Assembly: GCF_964204865.1 (NCBI RefSeq)
Contig: NC_135258.1
Location: forward strand, 9,663,001 to 9,727,000
Length of the DNA stretch: 64,000 bases
DNA from: Styela clava
Taxonomy: Eukaryota > Chordata > Ascidiacea > Stolidobranchia > Styelidae
Direction: 5' to 3'
Part shown: in pieces, positions 44,690 through 62,364 of the stretch
How the letters are laid out: each line of letters begins with the position of its first letter
Numbering within the stretch: position 1 is the stretch's first letter
The notes under the pieces: model-generated
Seen by the model: the letters and a program-made list of their open reading frames with translations, nothing else
Told to the model about the DNA's origin: nothing
Database searches by the model: none
Position numbers and translations under genes: made by a program

Positions 44690-44900
44690 CCAGCGAAAAA
44701 TGTTCGCACATAGCAGCTGCGAATGGACGCATATCAGAGGAGCGTTAATCAAAGTATAGCAGTTATTAAATATAGCAAATGCGAGCTTAAAAAAGAACTG
44801 CAGAAGGTGTGAAAGTGTTGTAGTATAAAGCATCTCAGCTCCTTTCACAAATCACAATTCAATAGTTTTCTTCTCTGCAAGCTTCAAGCAGCAAAGAAAG
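44690..44900 (+). promoter_or_regulatory. SERCA copy 3 core promoter and first exon
   Basis: TGTTCGCACA at 44701-44710, E-box CAGCTG at 44714-44719, the block GCGTTAATCAAAGTATAGCA at 44742-44761, T-box-like AGGTGTGAA at 44805-44813 and TATAAA at 44824-44829. The non-coding first exon ends GCAAGCTTCAAGCAGC then AAAGAAAG at 44900. Sequence between the blocks has drifted from copies 1 and 2, but order and the 10-base T-box/TATA gap are kept. Confidence 0.78.
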
Positions 44901-48324
<3,424 letters not shown>

Positions 48325-48480
48325 TCAAGCACCTTGTTTTCTGTTTAGTGGTAATTTAAGATATCATACAATTTTAATTTTGGGCAAAATTTAAGTTTAA
48401 AATGAGATAATTTATTTCAAATGCAGTTCAATTATCAAATTTACGCAATAAAATATTCTGTAATATAGTGTTTATCTTGT
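48325..48480 (+). promoter_or_regulatory. 3'UTR of SERCA copy 3 with poly(A) signal
   Basis: AATAAA at 48447-48452, about 125 bases behind the stop codon, followed by a GT-rich stretch (GTGTTTATCTTGTGG at 48468-48482), the usual downstream element. Confidence 0.65.
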
Positions 48481-48939
48481 GGTCAATTTTCTAAAACAGC
48501 CAGGATGCAGAACATGTAGACCAACTCAGGTAGTCCAAATGCGCGGAACCGTATTCGATATGGCATATAATCACAAAAGATTTGTTAAACCGTAAATATA
48601 TACTGGTTAAACAACAAATTACATTTTATTTTTATCTTTTATTTACCTTTATATATATTCACCATATCCGATAGAAATTACTACATGCTGTGTCTAGGTG
48701 TTCACAGTCATGTCGTCCTACACAAATTAGTTAGGCTATTAGCCTTCACCTAAGTTAAGCTACTTTGTATTATGGTCTTTTGACAAATTAAAATCAATCC
48801 GGAAGAATAGAACGCGAAGGTAATCACAGCTTGAACAGGGAAATGTCGTTCATATATTGTATGTATATGCGGTTGCATCTACGAGTTATATGCAAATTAC
48901 GGTACATAAAACGAGCAGATTCAAGCAGATATATGGAAG

Positions 48940-50170
48940 GTCGCAATCTAGTAACATAATACCAGACAACAGCTGGTCGTTCATATAATTAGTGCGTTAA
49001 AAAGCTCAAAAAAACTCCGAGTGATCGAAACGGTATTAGCATTCAGGGGTAAGGCTTTACATGTTGATTACACAATATAAGGCATTAAAATACAAGTGTG
49101 CGTAGTTCATGATAACTATTACAATAGGTACGCAACAATCTATAATATCATAAAACTCGACAACATCTGATCGTTGATAACACATAACACGAGAAATGTT
49201 CTGTTCTTTGGCTATTGGCAATAAACTCTCCGCAAAGTAATCAAATTAACATTTGGTGGAAACTATTATTGCACAACTTGTAGTTTGTTTCAATAGTAGT
49301 AGGCTAAAGGTATTTTGTTGGATGAGGCTACTCTCTTTACCCGTACAGAAACTCGAAAACTGCTTTTGAATAAAATATGAGAAATGACTTGTATCAAGCG
49401 TAAATTAGATATAATAAAATATCATTATATTACCGTCATTCACTGGTGGTAAGCCTATTCATATTGTGTGCGCAACATAAGACATAAAACTGCCGGTGAG
49501 TGTAGTTCTTGACAAATGTACAATGGGTACCAATCTTTGATGTCATAATACCCCACAAAAGCTGATCGTTGATGACACGAGAAATTTGCTGGCTGAAAAC
49601 CTCTCTTCAGAGAACTATTCTTTGGGTATTGGCAATAAAATGTCCACAAACTAATCAAATTAACGTTTGGTGGAAAATATAAGACATAAAACAGTCGGTG
49701 CGCGTGGTTCTTGATAAATGTATAATACCGTGTTTCATCGAAAATAAGACCTAGCCTGAAAATGAGACTTATCCCAAATTTTAAAAATGATTTTAATGTA
49801 AACCCTCCTTTAATAAAAGACCCAGTCGATAGCGCAATTTTTTTTTTAAATAAAAACGTGTTATTTATAAGTAAATGGATACCGGTTTTCATATTTCGTA
49901 TATTTGAAAATCCTTCTGACAATACAAGTCATCCCTCCCAAATAAGCTCTAGTGTTATTTATCGGAAGAAAATAATTTCCCCTGTCTAATTTTGGGGGAA
50001 ACGCGGTAACAATCTATGATGTTTCTCTGAACTACTATCTGGCTGTTGGCAATAACTATCATTGCACACCTTGCAGTTTGTTTAATTTAAAACGAATCGT
50101 CACAATATTTTGTAGGATGAGGTTACTGTTGTTACGCTTACAGAAACTAGAAAACCGACTTTGATTGACA
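48940..50170. repeat. Tandem array of a degenerate 200-400 bp unit
   Basis: Related copies start near 48950 (partial), 49078, 49478 and 49680. Shared blocks are GACATAAAAC..., GTAGTTCTTGA, CAATCT.T.ATGTCATAA, CTGATCGTTGATGACACGAG, TATTGGCAATAAA, TCAAATTAACGTTTGGTGGA and TAGGATGAGG.TACT. The last copy is split by the MITE at 49728-50006. A 155-codon minus frame (49922-49455) runs through repeat and MITE and is not a gene. Confidence 0.7.
49728..50006. mobile_element. TA-flanked MITE (mariner-like) inside the tandem array
   Basis: Ends CCGTGTTTCATCGAAAATAA and, reversed, CCGCGTTTCCCCCAAAATTA, with TA on both sides (49726-49727 and 50007-50008), as Tc1/mariner-type insertions leave. 279 bases, no coding capacity. 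Removing it rejoins the interrupted repeat copy (...ATGTATAA then CAATCTATGATG...). The left end AAAATAAGACCTA resembles a MITE type widespread in animals. Confidence 0.85.
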
Positions 50171-51097
50171 TATAGTAACTAATTAAGTGTAAAATAATAA
50201 TTTTGAATCTAATGTTCAGAAAACTGAAATATTTCAGATCTTTCTTCTTATTGAAGCTTTAAACAAATTTTCCGCATTGGCAACATACAACCACTTTGGA
50301 GATATGCGTATCTGAAGAGTCATTATAGAATTACTAGATGAATATTTTAAATTTATGATTAAATCTGGAATAAATTTATTGTTTCACTTTTGGATTATGC
50401 CTTACATTTGAAAATGAGTTCTGTAACTTCCATTCTCGACAATGACGTTTTTTGTTATAAAGGACGTAAACAGCAAATACTGGTTTTGGGTGATCAAAAA
50501 AACGGAGTATAATATTTTTTCAATCACTGAAAGGTTCACCGTGTTCAATAAAACCACAAAGTTTACATTTATGTATTAACCAGTGAAATGTCCAATTTCG
50601 GCATAGCACAAAAATTTGAGAAACACTTCTTTAAGGCATCTAAATTTACGTGTTTTTTTATTTACCAGGATTGCAGTATATATATATAACCTATTTCAGC
50701 AGTACTACCGTGTTATTCTCATGTTTATGGCATTTCTGTTACAATAGTCTTTGCATGATAGGCGACACTTTCAGTTGAATCGTTTTTTTATTTATTTAAC
50801 AAACTGATAGCTTAACAATAATTCCCTTATTAAAATCATTTCTTAACCACGTGCACCGGAAACTGTTTGCCTTATTATGCGCAAGTATAACATGTAAAGG
50901 CTAATTGATTGATGCTCATACCATGGCATTTTATTACATCGTCGTCGTTGTCAAAGACACATTACTCATGTTATCACAATCAGCTGTTGTGGGGATTTAT
51001 CTTATGGCATCATAAATTGCAGCATATTGTGTGGGCATTCCATGCACCACAAGCAACTGACATTGTACGCATCGTTACGCACAAATAACATGTAAAG
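50171..51097. other. Intergenic, nothing recognised
   Basis: AT-rich sequence without a long open frame or visible repeat structure. Confidence 0.5.
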
Positions 51098-51660
51098 CAG
51101 TGGTTCTCAACCTTTTTGTCTTTGCGGACCCTTCTGGTGCTCTCAAACTGGTCTCAAAAGTTTTTTATTTGAAATCTAGTTTATAGCTTAAACAGCAACC
51201 TAATGTTCCATACAGATTTAACAAAGTCAAAATTAACACCAAACTAGTGGACATTTTCATTTATTTTGTCAAATCGAATACACTTAATGGAATTTCTGCT
51301 GTTGCATATCAGAAGCAAGTCTTGAAATACGTGGTCGTGTTTTTGATAACGATAGACGCATATCGTCTTCGACGTTTAGTTGGTTACGAGCCTTGGATTT
51401 GATATGAACGAGAGCAGAAAATCCACTTTTACAAAGGTAAGTGGAGGCAAATGGAACAATAACACGTAATGCTTCCATCGATACTTTTGGGTCCGACGGC
51501 AAAATAGCGCACCAAAACTGAGAAAGTGATTTGTGAGAAAGATGCTGAGGACAGCATAACATAAAACGCATTGCGGTTTTTCCTTGCCACCCTCTGACAC
51601 TGAGGTAAACCCCATTTCAAGATAACTTTCCGAGTACTTTCTTGATTTAGCCATGCTGGT
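51098..51660 (-). mobile_element. Internally deleted hAT transposon with BED-type transposase remnant
   Basis: Terminus CAGTGGTTCTCAACCTTTTT at 51098-51117. On the minus strand, 51654-51550 begins MAKSRKYSESYLEMGF and KPQCVLC, the start of a BED-finger/ZBED5-like hAT protein. After a frame change, 51530-51284 continues with the C-terminus (TYLCKSGFSALVHIKSKARN, then DDMRLSLSKTRPRIS), the conserved dimerisation block. The roughly 500 residues between, with the catalytic core, are missing. It is therefore a non-autonomous deletion derivative. The 5' terminus beyond 51660 was not found. Confidence 0.85.
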
Positions 51661-51994
51661 TAAGTTTTAGAATGCAACACAATATCCTTTGCTGGCTGTA
51701 GAACAACTAGCTACTTCGCTTCAAATGAGAACGTGACCAGTGACCACATACCCTTAAAATCACTGTAGCTGCGTTTTCGTATGTATCATTGTGATGTCAT
51801 AACTCGTATTTGTCACAATAGGTCTACGGGAGATAAATCAAAATAGTTTTTGTAGGCTATTGTCACATTGTCATAGGCAGCAAATGTTCGAGCGTATTAC
51901 AAATAAAAACGATATTAAACTGCAAATAATTTCCTAAAATCTAAATTAATGGATATGAATTGCATGGATATGAAATGAATTGGCGTTGCTTTTA

Positions 51995-52312
51995 CATCAC
52001 TTAAATGGCTGTATATGTATATATACGTGCTTATTATGAGTACTTATGACATTGGTTGTATATGTACATGACATGAATGGCTTCATATGTATATTAAGTT
52101 GGTAGTATAAGCATATGACATCGCATAAACAATTCTTATGCACATAGTGTTGACCATGTATAATCTGATATTGGCTTATTGTGCACATTACTTGAGTGAT
52201 CGTATAAGTATATTGTGTGGGACATATGAAAACAATTGCATTGGCTGTGTATGTGTATTACTCGATTGACCGTATTTGTATATTAATTTGGCTGTGTATG
52301 TATATCACGTCA
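51995..52312. repeat. Degenerate tandem repeat of the GGCTGTRTATGTATAT type
   Basis: GGCTGTATATGTATATA, GGTTGTATATGTACAT, GGCTTCATATGTATATTA, GGCTGTGTATGTGTATTACT and GGCTGTGTATGTATATCAC recur about every 35-45 bases among ATGACAT-rich spacers. Strongly decayed, no coding capacity. Confidence 0.6.
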
Positions 52313-52754
52313 CCAACCCCACTCAAATATTGCGGAAGAAGATAGCTCGTCCCGAGGATGGGGGTGAATGGTCCAGGTCCCATAAAATTTAGAATAACAA
52401 CTTAATTCTGTCATCAGTTTTATTTATTTTGTTTTTATCAATCATTTTATCGTTTGTTATGTTGATTATGAATTAAACACCATAAAGGCGACTACCGTAT
52501 TCTCGATACGCGGAGTCTTTCGTGTACTTCCTGACACCGAACGCATTGCTGAACACAGTATTTATGTCTGTGCGGGAAAGACCCCGTTTTCGTGCGTGAA
52601 GTTTCGTGCGCATTTAATGATTATTGTGCCTTTGTTTATTTTAAAATTACGATTTGATTATAATTAGACTGTTCGTTTTTGAATGTTGAAATATAATTAT
52701 GAAAGTCTGGAGTTACATCGTGCGTTTGTTTACGAATGGTTAGTAAATTTTATA

Positions 52755-52960
52755 GTTTCGTTGTAGGAGACCCTTATTCGCAGTTGTCCTGTCTGTATGC
52801 CTGCCCTGTCAGTCTATATACAGATGTAGCGTCTAAACGGCTGGACCGATTCGAATGAAATTTCCTACATGGGTTATTCTGTCACCCACGTTACGTGTGT
52901 TTCATCGAAAGTGATGGTTTGTTTCCATGGTAGCAGGTAAAATATGCAATTTCTACCAAT
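52755..52960. repeat. Probable dispersed repeat (ACGGCTGGACCGATTCGAATG)
   Basis: The run GTCTGTATGCCTGCC..., then CGGCTGGACCGATTCGAATG and AAATTTCCTACATGGG at 52835-52870, has the form of a repeat motif found in many invertebrate genomes. Its limits and class are unclear, and no second copy was noticed in this window. Confidence 0.35.
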
Positions 52961-55600
52961 GTATCACTGTCTCGTCAAAAAATTGAAATTTCGATAATAC
53001 CATACTTTCCACAGAAGAAAATACACTTTCAATCAGTACTCTGCCGTTGGGTCTGCAATTTTGCATGTATGGTTACCAAAGTGTAGGGGTGTGGGCCTCA
53101 GTCATCATAGGATCATGGAAGCCTATACCGTCTTGTTTTGTAGTTTTTTTTAATTCATTAACCTGTGTAAGGCGGTTATAACATGCAATTTTGCTCTCAA
53201 TATTGAATGTAATGGTTATCAAACTTGTAACTTACTGAAAAAATATACCTCGCTATGCATTATGTCTTATTAAAAATGTTATAATTCATTACTTTCTAAA
53301 TGCCTTTTACCATAGTTAACTTAATATAGTTCGCTCACGCCAAAGTGACTATATAGCGCTATAACTTCGTATTTTCAGAAACCGGGTGTGGTGTAAAGTA
53401 AAATTTGATCTAAATTAATCGCAAATAATGTTTCATTTTCCAACTTCGGGTACTCAGCCTTTTCCGGGAAAATTCGAAAAGTCAATTTAATTTAAAATAA
53501 AGAATGTTTCACTATTCCAAAAATGAAGATTGTTGCAATCGGAAAATCCTCTGTATGATGGCAGTCGGCACCAATAATAAAACGGGGCAATAACGCTGTC
53601 TTCGCGTTCTGAATATTCAAGCTGGGATTACGGATTTACGGTGTTTGATGTCTACCGCAAACGCGTTCGGGCTCTTTGCGAGAAAACGCAAGAATAATCA
53701 CGCGAGACAGATTTCGTCGCGAGAGAATAACGCTCGTCCCTGATTTAATAAATTCGAAATACAAAAATTGACGCACAGCGCCGAAAAGGCGGAAACCGAG
53801 TTCGACTGATGCTTTACCGTTCGACTGTATGCTATACCGTCCATCCCTACCTACGAGTAATTGAATTCTAACGTTTGTGCTATAATCCTGGTATAAACCT
53901 TAAATAACTATCCAATAAATGCAATAACAGAACAGCAGAATCACTCTGCCCCTAATCCACTTTGATAACTTATGGTACGGACGCAGAGATGACTGGCAGA
54001 TGCCACAACCCCCTACTTTATCCTAATGCCTCAGTATATCTTTTCATTTATTACAACCAACAAAACCATTCCAAATAAGCAAATAAAATTAAACGGAAAT
54101 CCCCTTCTGTAAACTTCAAAATATAGCACACTGATGACGTAGTAACGCATCACTCATGCGTCCGTGGGCGAACTATATTCAGTAAACTATGCTTTTACCT
54201 CGGTTCAGAAAGTTGGATTGTTTGTTCAGAGTGTGAATATGAGTTAGATTTTCTGTGGGAAAATCCGTATATTCTCAATATTTAATCAATGTCGCAAATT
54301 TATATCAGTGAGTATTTTTATTATTCCCTCTGTTTTCGTAAATACAGAAGGTTACATAGTAACGGTAACTGGCGAATCATAATATAGTCTTTATTAAAAC
54401 TGGCTTATCATGACAATGGTCATCGGATAATATCGAGCCTCCACTTGTAGACTATATTTACAGTTGTTTCTTAAAATACCAATGCTTTTTGTATCGTCTC
54501 TGTGATAAATGAATATCATTTTCAATTTACGTATATTGATATCCAAAGCATGATTATTATTTTTATTCTTTCCGTGCGCGTTCTCAAAAGCAACGAAAAT
54601 TGATTTCGAACGCAGTTTTTCTTTTACTCCATCAAATTTATCAAACAAGAGTGATTTTCTACCATTGTCACTAACAATAATTCTAAATACCGTCAAATTA
54701 AGTCATGAATGTTGTTACCGCTTATTTTTGTATATTTCTTATTATAATAATTTTCTTCTCCCCAATTAAAACTTTGGTTTGTGGTATGAATTGTTCAAGC
54801 TGTTTTCAGCAATTGAGAATTTTTCCAAAAATCTGGACAGTACCTTCAGTACAGAATTCCAACGAATACTAGTATCATAATGAAGTTCAGTTACTGGGTA
54901 AATTCTTCTTGGCAGTTCTCTATTAAAAAGAGTAATCATAAAAACTTTTTGTTAATAACTTTTTCAATTGCTTCAATATAACAATCCTTGTCATTCATTA
55001 TTTATGTCCAAGTAATTTCAGCATCATCATCATGGTACCTACAATATACGTCTTGTACAACACATTGTTGGTCATTGGTACCAATATGCTGCTGTGATCC
55101 GTGATGTCGAATGAATATTCTACGCAAGTATATTTTTCATATCAAGGTCTAGAAGCACCTATATGATAGTATTCAATTAGTATAGCTATTATTTGAAAAA
55201 CTAGTTTGATAAAACTTCAAATTGAAAAAAATTCAAATGATCAAATATTTGTTTGTTTGATGACAGCCTTAGCAAAATTCAGTTTTATATCCAGCGAACC
55301 AAATCATCGCAATATGCCAATTTCATAGTTGTGATGTTCCTCCGTAGCACCAAGCGTTCGGACAGCGGCGTCGATATTAAAAAATAGGAAATAACATTAA
55401 AAAAACGGTTTCGTAGGCCCACTAGTCGAAGTAATAAACATGTATACTTTCATTATCTTACTACCGCTTGAAACGATTGTTCCCTATTCACAATCTTCAT
55501 ATTTCACAAAATTAAAAATTTAATTTATGGTGTGCTATTTTTATTTACAGTGCGGCACACGGAAAAGCTGAAATATAATTCGCGGCCATAGAACGCATTT
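52961..55600. other. Intergenic, no gene supported
   Basis: Only one longer frame is present (54696-54394, minus, 100 codons, hydrophilic, Lys/Asn-rich). It has no motif, and I could not place splice sites around it. 53590-53830 is somewhat richer in CG dinucleotides. Nothing else recognised. Confidence 0.45.
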
Positions 55601-55654
55601 GGGTTTCGCAACTCTATTCCAGTAACACGCTTTATGGCCTACCTATGCCCCGCG

Positions 55655-55867
55655 ACACCATTTGCGTCACTAGCAGCTGTGAATGTGCAACATGTCGGTG
55701 ACGCGTTAACTGAAATTTAACAGTTTTTGAATGTAGTAAATGATAGTTCATAATGAAGGACACCCTACGTGAGGTGTGAAAGTGATGTAGTATAAAAGAT
55801 TCCTGCTTTCATTTCAAAATATCAGTCAAAGGTTTTCTTCTCTGCAAGCATCAAGCAGCAAAGAAAG
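55655..55867 (+). promoter_or_regulatory. SERCA copy 4 core promoter and first exon
   Basis: E-box CAGCTG at 55674-55679, the block CGCGTTAACTGAAATTTAAC at 55702-55721 (A/T core altered relative to the other copies), T-box-like AGGTGTGAA at 55772-55780 and TATAAAA at 55791-55797. The first exon shares TTTTCTTCTCTGCAAGC and AAGCAGCAAAGAAAG with copy 3 and ends at 55867. Confidence 0.78.
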
Positions 55868-56083
55868 GTAAGTTATACAACTGGTTTAGTTATTTTGTTT
55901 ATTACGTACTATTGCAAATACAAGTAATTCGTTTGATCGAAAAAACGCTTATTACCTCACTAGCAATTGGGATTATATGCTACGCTAAACACGAAAGTCA
56001 TTCTAATAATTCATGCATAGTCATGAATTTTATTTTGACATGAAGAATAGCATTCGCATTATGGCAATATACCTTCTTTTCAG
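55868..56083 (+). other. 5'UTR intron of SERCA copy 4
   Basis: GTAAGT at 55868 to CTTTTCAG ending at 56083, 216 bases. The second 5'UTR exon (56084-56128) shares CCATATTT and a CACCGAACTTCA-like stretch with copy 3. Confidence 0.85.
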
Positions 56084-56101
56084 AAAATCTGAACAGTTTA
56101 A

Positions 56102-59131
<3,030 letters not shown>

Positions 59132-59300
59132 TTTGATCACAGTTTTCCTGCATCGCTTCTATTTAATGATTTAGGAAAATGATAATTAGACAACGAATAA
59201 CTTAATATATAAATAATATATTTCGAACACTTTCATTAGTTCATGGAATAAAACAATTTGCAACGAAAACGTTTATATTTCAATAACTCAGTTGTTCGTG
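59132..59300 (+). promoter_or_regulatory. 3'UTR of SERCA copy 4 with poly(A) signal
   Basis: AATAAA at 59247-59252, about 115 bases behind the stop codon, with GT-rich sequence from 59290 (GTTGTTCGTGTTAG). No similarity to the 3'UTRs of the other copies. Confidence 0.65.
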
Positions 59301-59696
59301 TTAGTACTCGGTGTGTGGTAGGGAGCGGGGTTCCTATTTCATTCTAGAAACAAAGAGATATAATAGAAAGAGATATCGTCTGTGGCTGGCGAAACAAAAT
59401 AGCAGAATGGTCAATTTGAAATGTATTTTCATTCGTGAGTGTTTTTTTAATTAAAACCTTGGACATCCGAAGTCAGAACTCATGTTAATATGGATGGACT
59501 TTGCTGGTTTTGGCTGCAACCATCTGTGTTGGCTGCAATGTGCGCACATATTTACAATGTTGTGTAACATAGTTTTGCTGACAGGTACCATGTTTGGTAC
59601 TCTGCCTTGTACTAGTTCAAATAGTATGTGTAAAAGTGTTTTAAAGACTTCAAAGTTTTTCAAAATGGAAATCCACATGAATTCAATATTTTAAGA

Positions 59697-61177
59697 CTAA
59701 AATTGTGATGTCTTACTATATACAGATTCATTTTTAGCTCCACGCTTTGTACTAGTAAATCTAAATTTTCCGGAAAGTTTTATGTTCCGATTGTTGCCTT
59801 CTACCTGTAGGCGCGATACAGATGGAATGGCAGTAGGCGTTGTTTCTTTATCAGATAGCTTGACATCAGATGGATCATCTCCCAGGTCTATCGTATCAAA
59901 GTTTCTTCCACTATATCGGTATTTTTCCGCGTCATCCAGATCGGATACCTTTGTTTAATGCAAGAAAAAGTACTGGAATTATTGAGTAGCTTAGAATACT
60001 CACACTATGAAAATTATTTTCGTTGTTCATGAGGCAAAAACGCCGTGGCAAAATAACTTTCAAAACTAGTTATCAAAATATGTTGTCTGTGCAATTGTCG
60101 TCTTCGAATATCGGATTTTACTTTTTATAACTGAATAGCCACACTGAGGGAAATATGTTCAAATCATTGCAGCTATAAATTTACTCACGTCAGCTTCATA
60201 GTGTATGCCATTTGAAGATTCTCCACTCGCTGTTTCAGCATTCATTGATTTTGGCTCATTTTCAATTACTTCAATATGAACTTGAGAGTTTTGTGGATCT
60301 TTTGGGGTAGAATTGCTAAATTGTGAAAATAAATTAAGGCAAGCTATATGATATTTTTGAGCTGTTACTTTTGTTATTCTATGAACCTGAAAACGCTAAC
60401 TGCTATCAACATAAGAAAGACAGTATAAGTAGATGCCATCGTATCAACGTTAGATTAAAATTTGGAAAGTAGGCTAGCCTAAATCTAGATGCAGTAACAA
60501 AAAGCTGAGAAGACAAATAATAATAAAACGACATAAATGTTTACTACAGGTATATCTGAAATAATGATTTGTTTCAAACGTATATATTGGACATACCAAC
60601 TTCGCACCAAATGACAATGAGCCTAATACATCAATGACACACATACACAGAATGGCACACCCACTTTGCACCAAATGACAATGAGCCAAATACATTATTG
60701 ACTCACATACATAGAATGACATGCCCACTTTGCACCCGATGAAAATGAGCCAAATACATTAATGACAATGAACCAAATACAATAATGACACACATACATA
60801 GAATGGCACACCCACTTTGCACCGAATGACGATGAGCCAAATACATGGCACACACACATCAATGTCACACCCACTTTGCACCAAATGGCAATGAGCCAAA
60901 TACATTTATTAGGGCATGATCATGTACATATGCAGACCAAACTGCAAACAAACTCGAATATTTTCTTAAGGCCATGCAAGGGGTAAACATTACAGAGTTC
61001 ATACGTAATTATTTTAAAAAATTATTAATCAAATTTTAATTTGGTTCTCACCTCGATAAGTTATTTCCATGCTGTGTTCCCGAACAACAGCAGCAACATT
61101 TCGTCCATGTGACTTGTACACAGTCATTACATGACATTTCCGACGGGTGTGATGATTGCAATAACGGGACTTGACTG
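59697..61177 (-). CDS. Unknown protein, three 3'-terminal exons (partial gene)
   Basis: Three minus-strand exons fit together in phase: 61177-61052 (donor GTGAGA), 60315-60189 (donor GTGAGT) and 59948-59697 ending at TAG. They give about 167 C-terminal residues. The first exon has CNDC and five consecutive cysteines (TKCCCCCSG), as in palmitoylated or membrane-proximal segments. The rest is acidic and Ser/Thr/Asn-rich (HIEVIENEP, YEADVSDLDDAEKYRYSGR, TIDLGDD) and ends with a basic stretch. It looks like a cytoplasmic tail, but I recognise no family. A fourth open exon at 62364-62262 (VLDFTFFLISSIRKYDY, then GYISLPDIVP) ends in phase 1, whereas phase 2 is needed, so another exon must lie between, or it is unrelated. 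Confidence 0.5.
60590..60912. repeat. Tandem repeat, 64-bp unit, about five copies
   Basis: The unit contains CACACCCACTTTGCACCAAATG followed by ACAATGAGCCAAATACATTA. Full copies start near 60636 and 60700, exactly 64 bases apart; a partial one precedes and a 23-base partial unit sits at 60764-60786 before two further copies. It lies within an intron of the unknown gene at 59697-61177. Confidence 0.9.
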
Positions 61178-62261
61178 CTGCGAAAATAAATATATATGAT
61201 AAAGTGTGGGCCGAATATATAGTAATACTGTGGATGGAGCAATATTTATGCGTACAAATCTTACGAGTGAAAAGCTGGTTTGAAGCGTAGCGATTGTGGG
61301 TTTAGTGAATAGAAATAGATAAGCGCTTTGAGTTGACGACTAATCCCTGTCAAATTTTGTCGAAACTAATATGACAAATTTGAAAATTTCAATTGATTCC
61401 CACCATGTTAGCTACGTTGCGTATTTCTCTGAGCATCAAATGCCTAATCACTCACAATGACCAATAAGCTAATGATGACGTAACAAGCTGAGACATTTTT
61501 AACCAGGCAGAATTTCAAGCTTATGTATAAAGGTGCTGACCCAAACGCGATTTCGAACAATACTCGACAAGGAAGGAAGAAATGGATTTGGCGTAGATTC
61601 ACTTCCCTATCCATTCTCAAGATGTACATTTCGAAAAAGAGCGAAACATTGTTTAAACGTGCCTGTCTCTACTACATTATAAACTGACTGTCAGCAACAT
61701 ATAAGTTGATTTAATGTTACTAATGACTGTGTCAAGAACGGGAAGCACCGGATTTGACTACAAGTTTTGCGTTAGGAGAAATATAAAACTTGGGCTAAAT
61801 GATTAGGGTAAATTTTGAAAATCCTATTCTTGACAAAATTAATTGTTCGCACATAAGGTTTTCTCGCAAAAGTTACCGATGTATATTTGAAGCCTGAAAT
61901 GTACCGGGCTCTACTAGTCTTTATGCAACAGATCAACTTATAACTGGTACACTAAATAACCTATTCATACCTATGTTCTTTAGATCGCTTGCCATGGCGC
62001 AGGAGCGAACTTTTTTTGCTTTTAATCATTACCGAAAATACCAGTCTCTTATCCAGCGCTGCGTTTTTGTTACCAACGGCCTAACTGAGCTTCTCCTACT
62101 CGCGCACTTAATTACGACTGCCAAGCCCAATGTAGCATTTCGGAAACAAATTTGATATTATACCTTTTGCACAATAAATTTAAAAAAAAATTACCATCGA
62201 TTTAACATTTCTGAAGTATATATCAATGTCTAGCAAATAACTTTAGTTAGAATGATACTAC

Positions 62262-62364
62262 CTTTAGGAACTATATCTGGTAATGAAATGTAACCTAAAA
62301 CTTCGTTCTTTTCGTAGTCGTATTTTCTTATTGAAGAAATCAAGAAAAATGTAAAATCAAGTAC
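62262..62364 (-). other. Candidate exon, possibly upstream exon of the unknown gene
   Basis: CAG acceptor at 62367-62365, open frame of 103 bases (hydrophobic start VLDFTFFLI, then charged), donor GTAGTA at 62261. Composition is protein-like. Its phase does not fit the next recognised exon directly. Confidence 0.35.

Noticed and set aside
49455-49922. 155-codon minus-strand open frame
   Set aside because: It crosses tandem repeat copies and the edge of a MITE and has no protein-like conservation.
54394-54696. 100-codon minus-strand hydrophilic frame
   Set aside because: Longest unexplained frame in its region, but no family, no placed splice sites and AT-driven Lys/Asn/Ile content.
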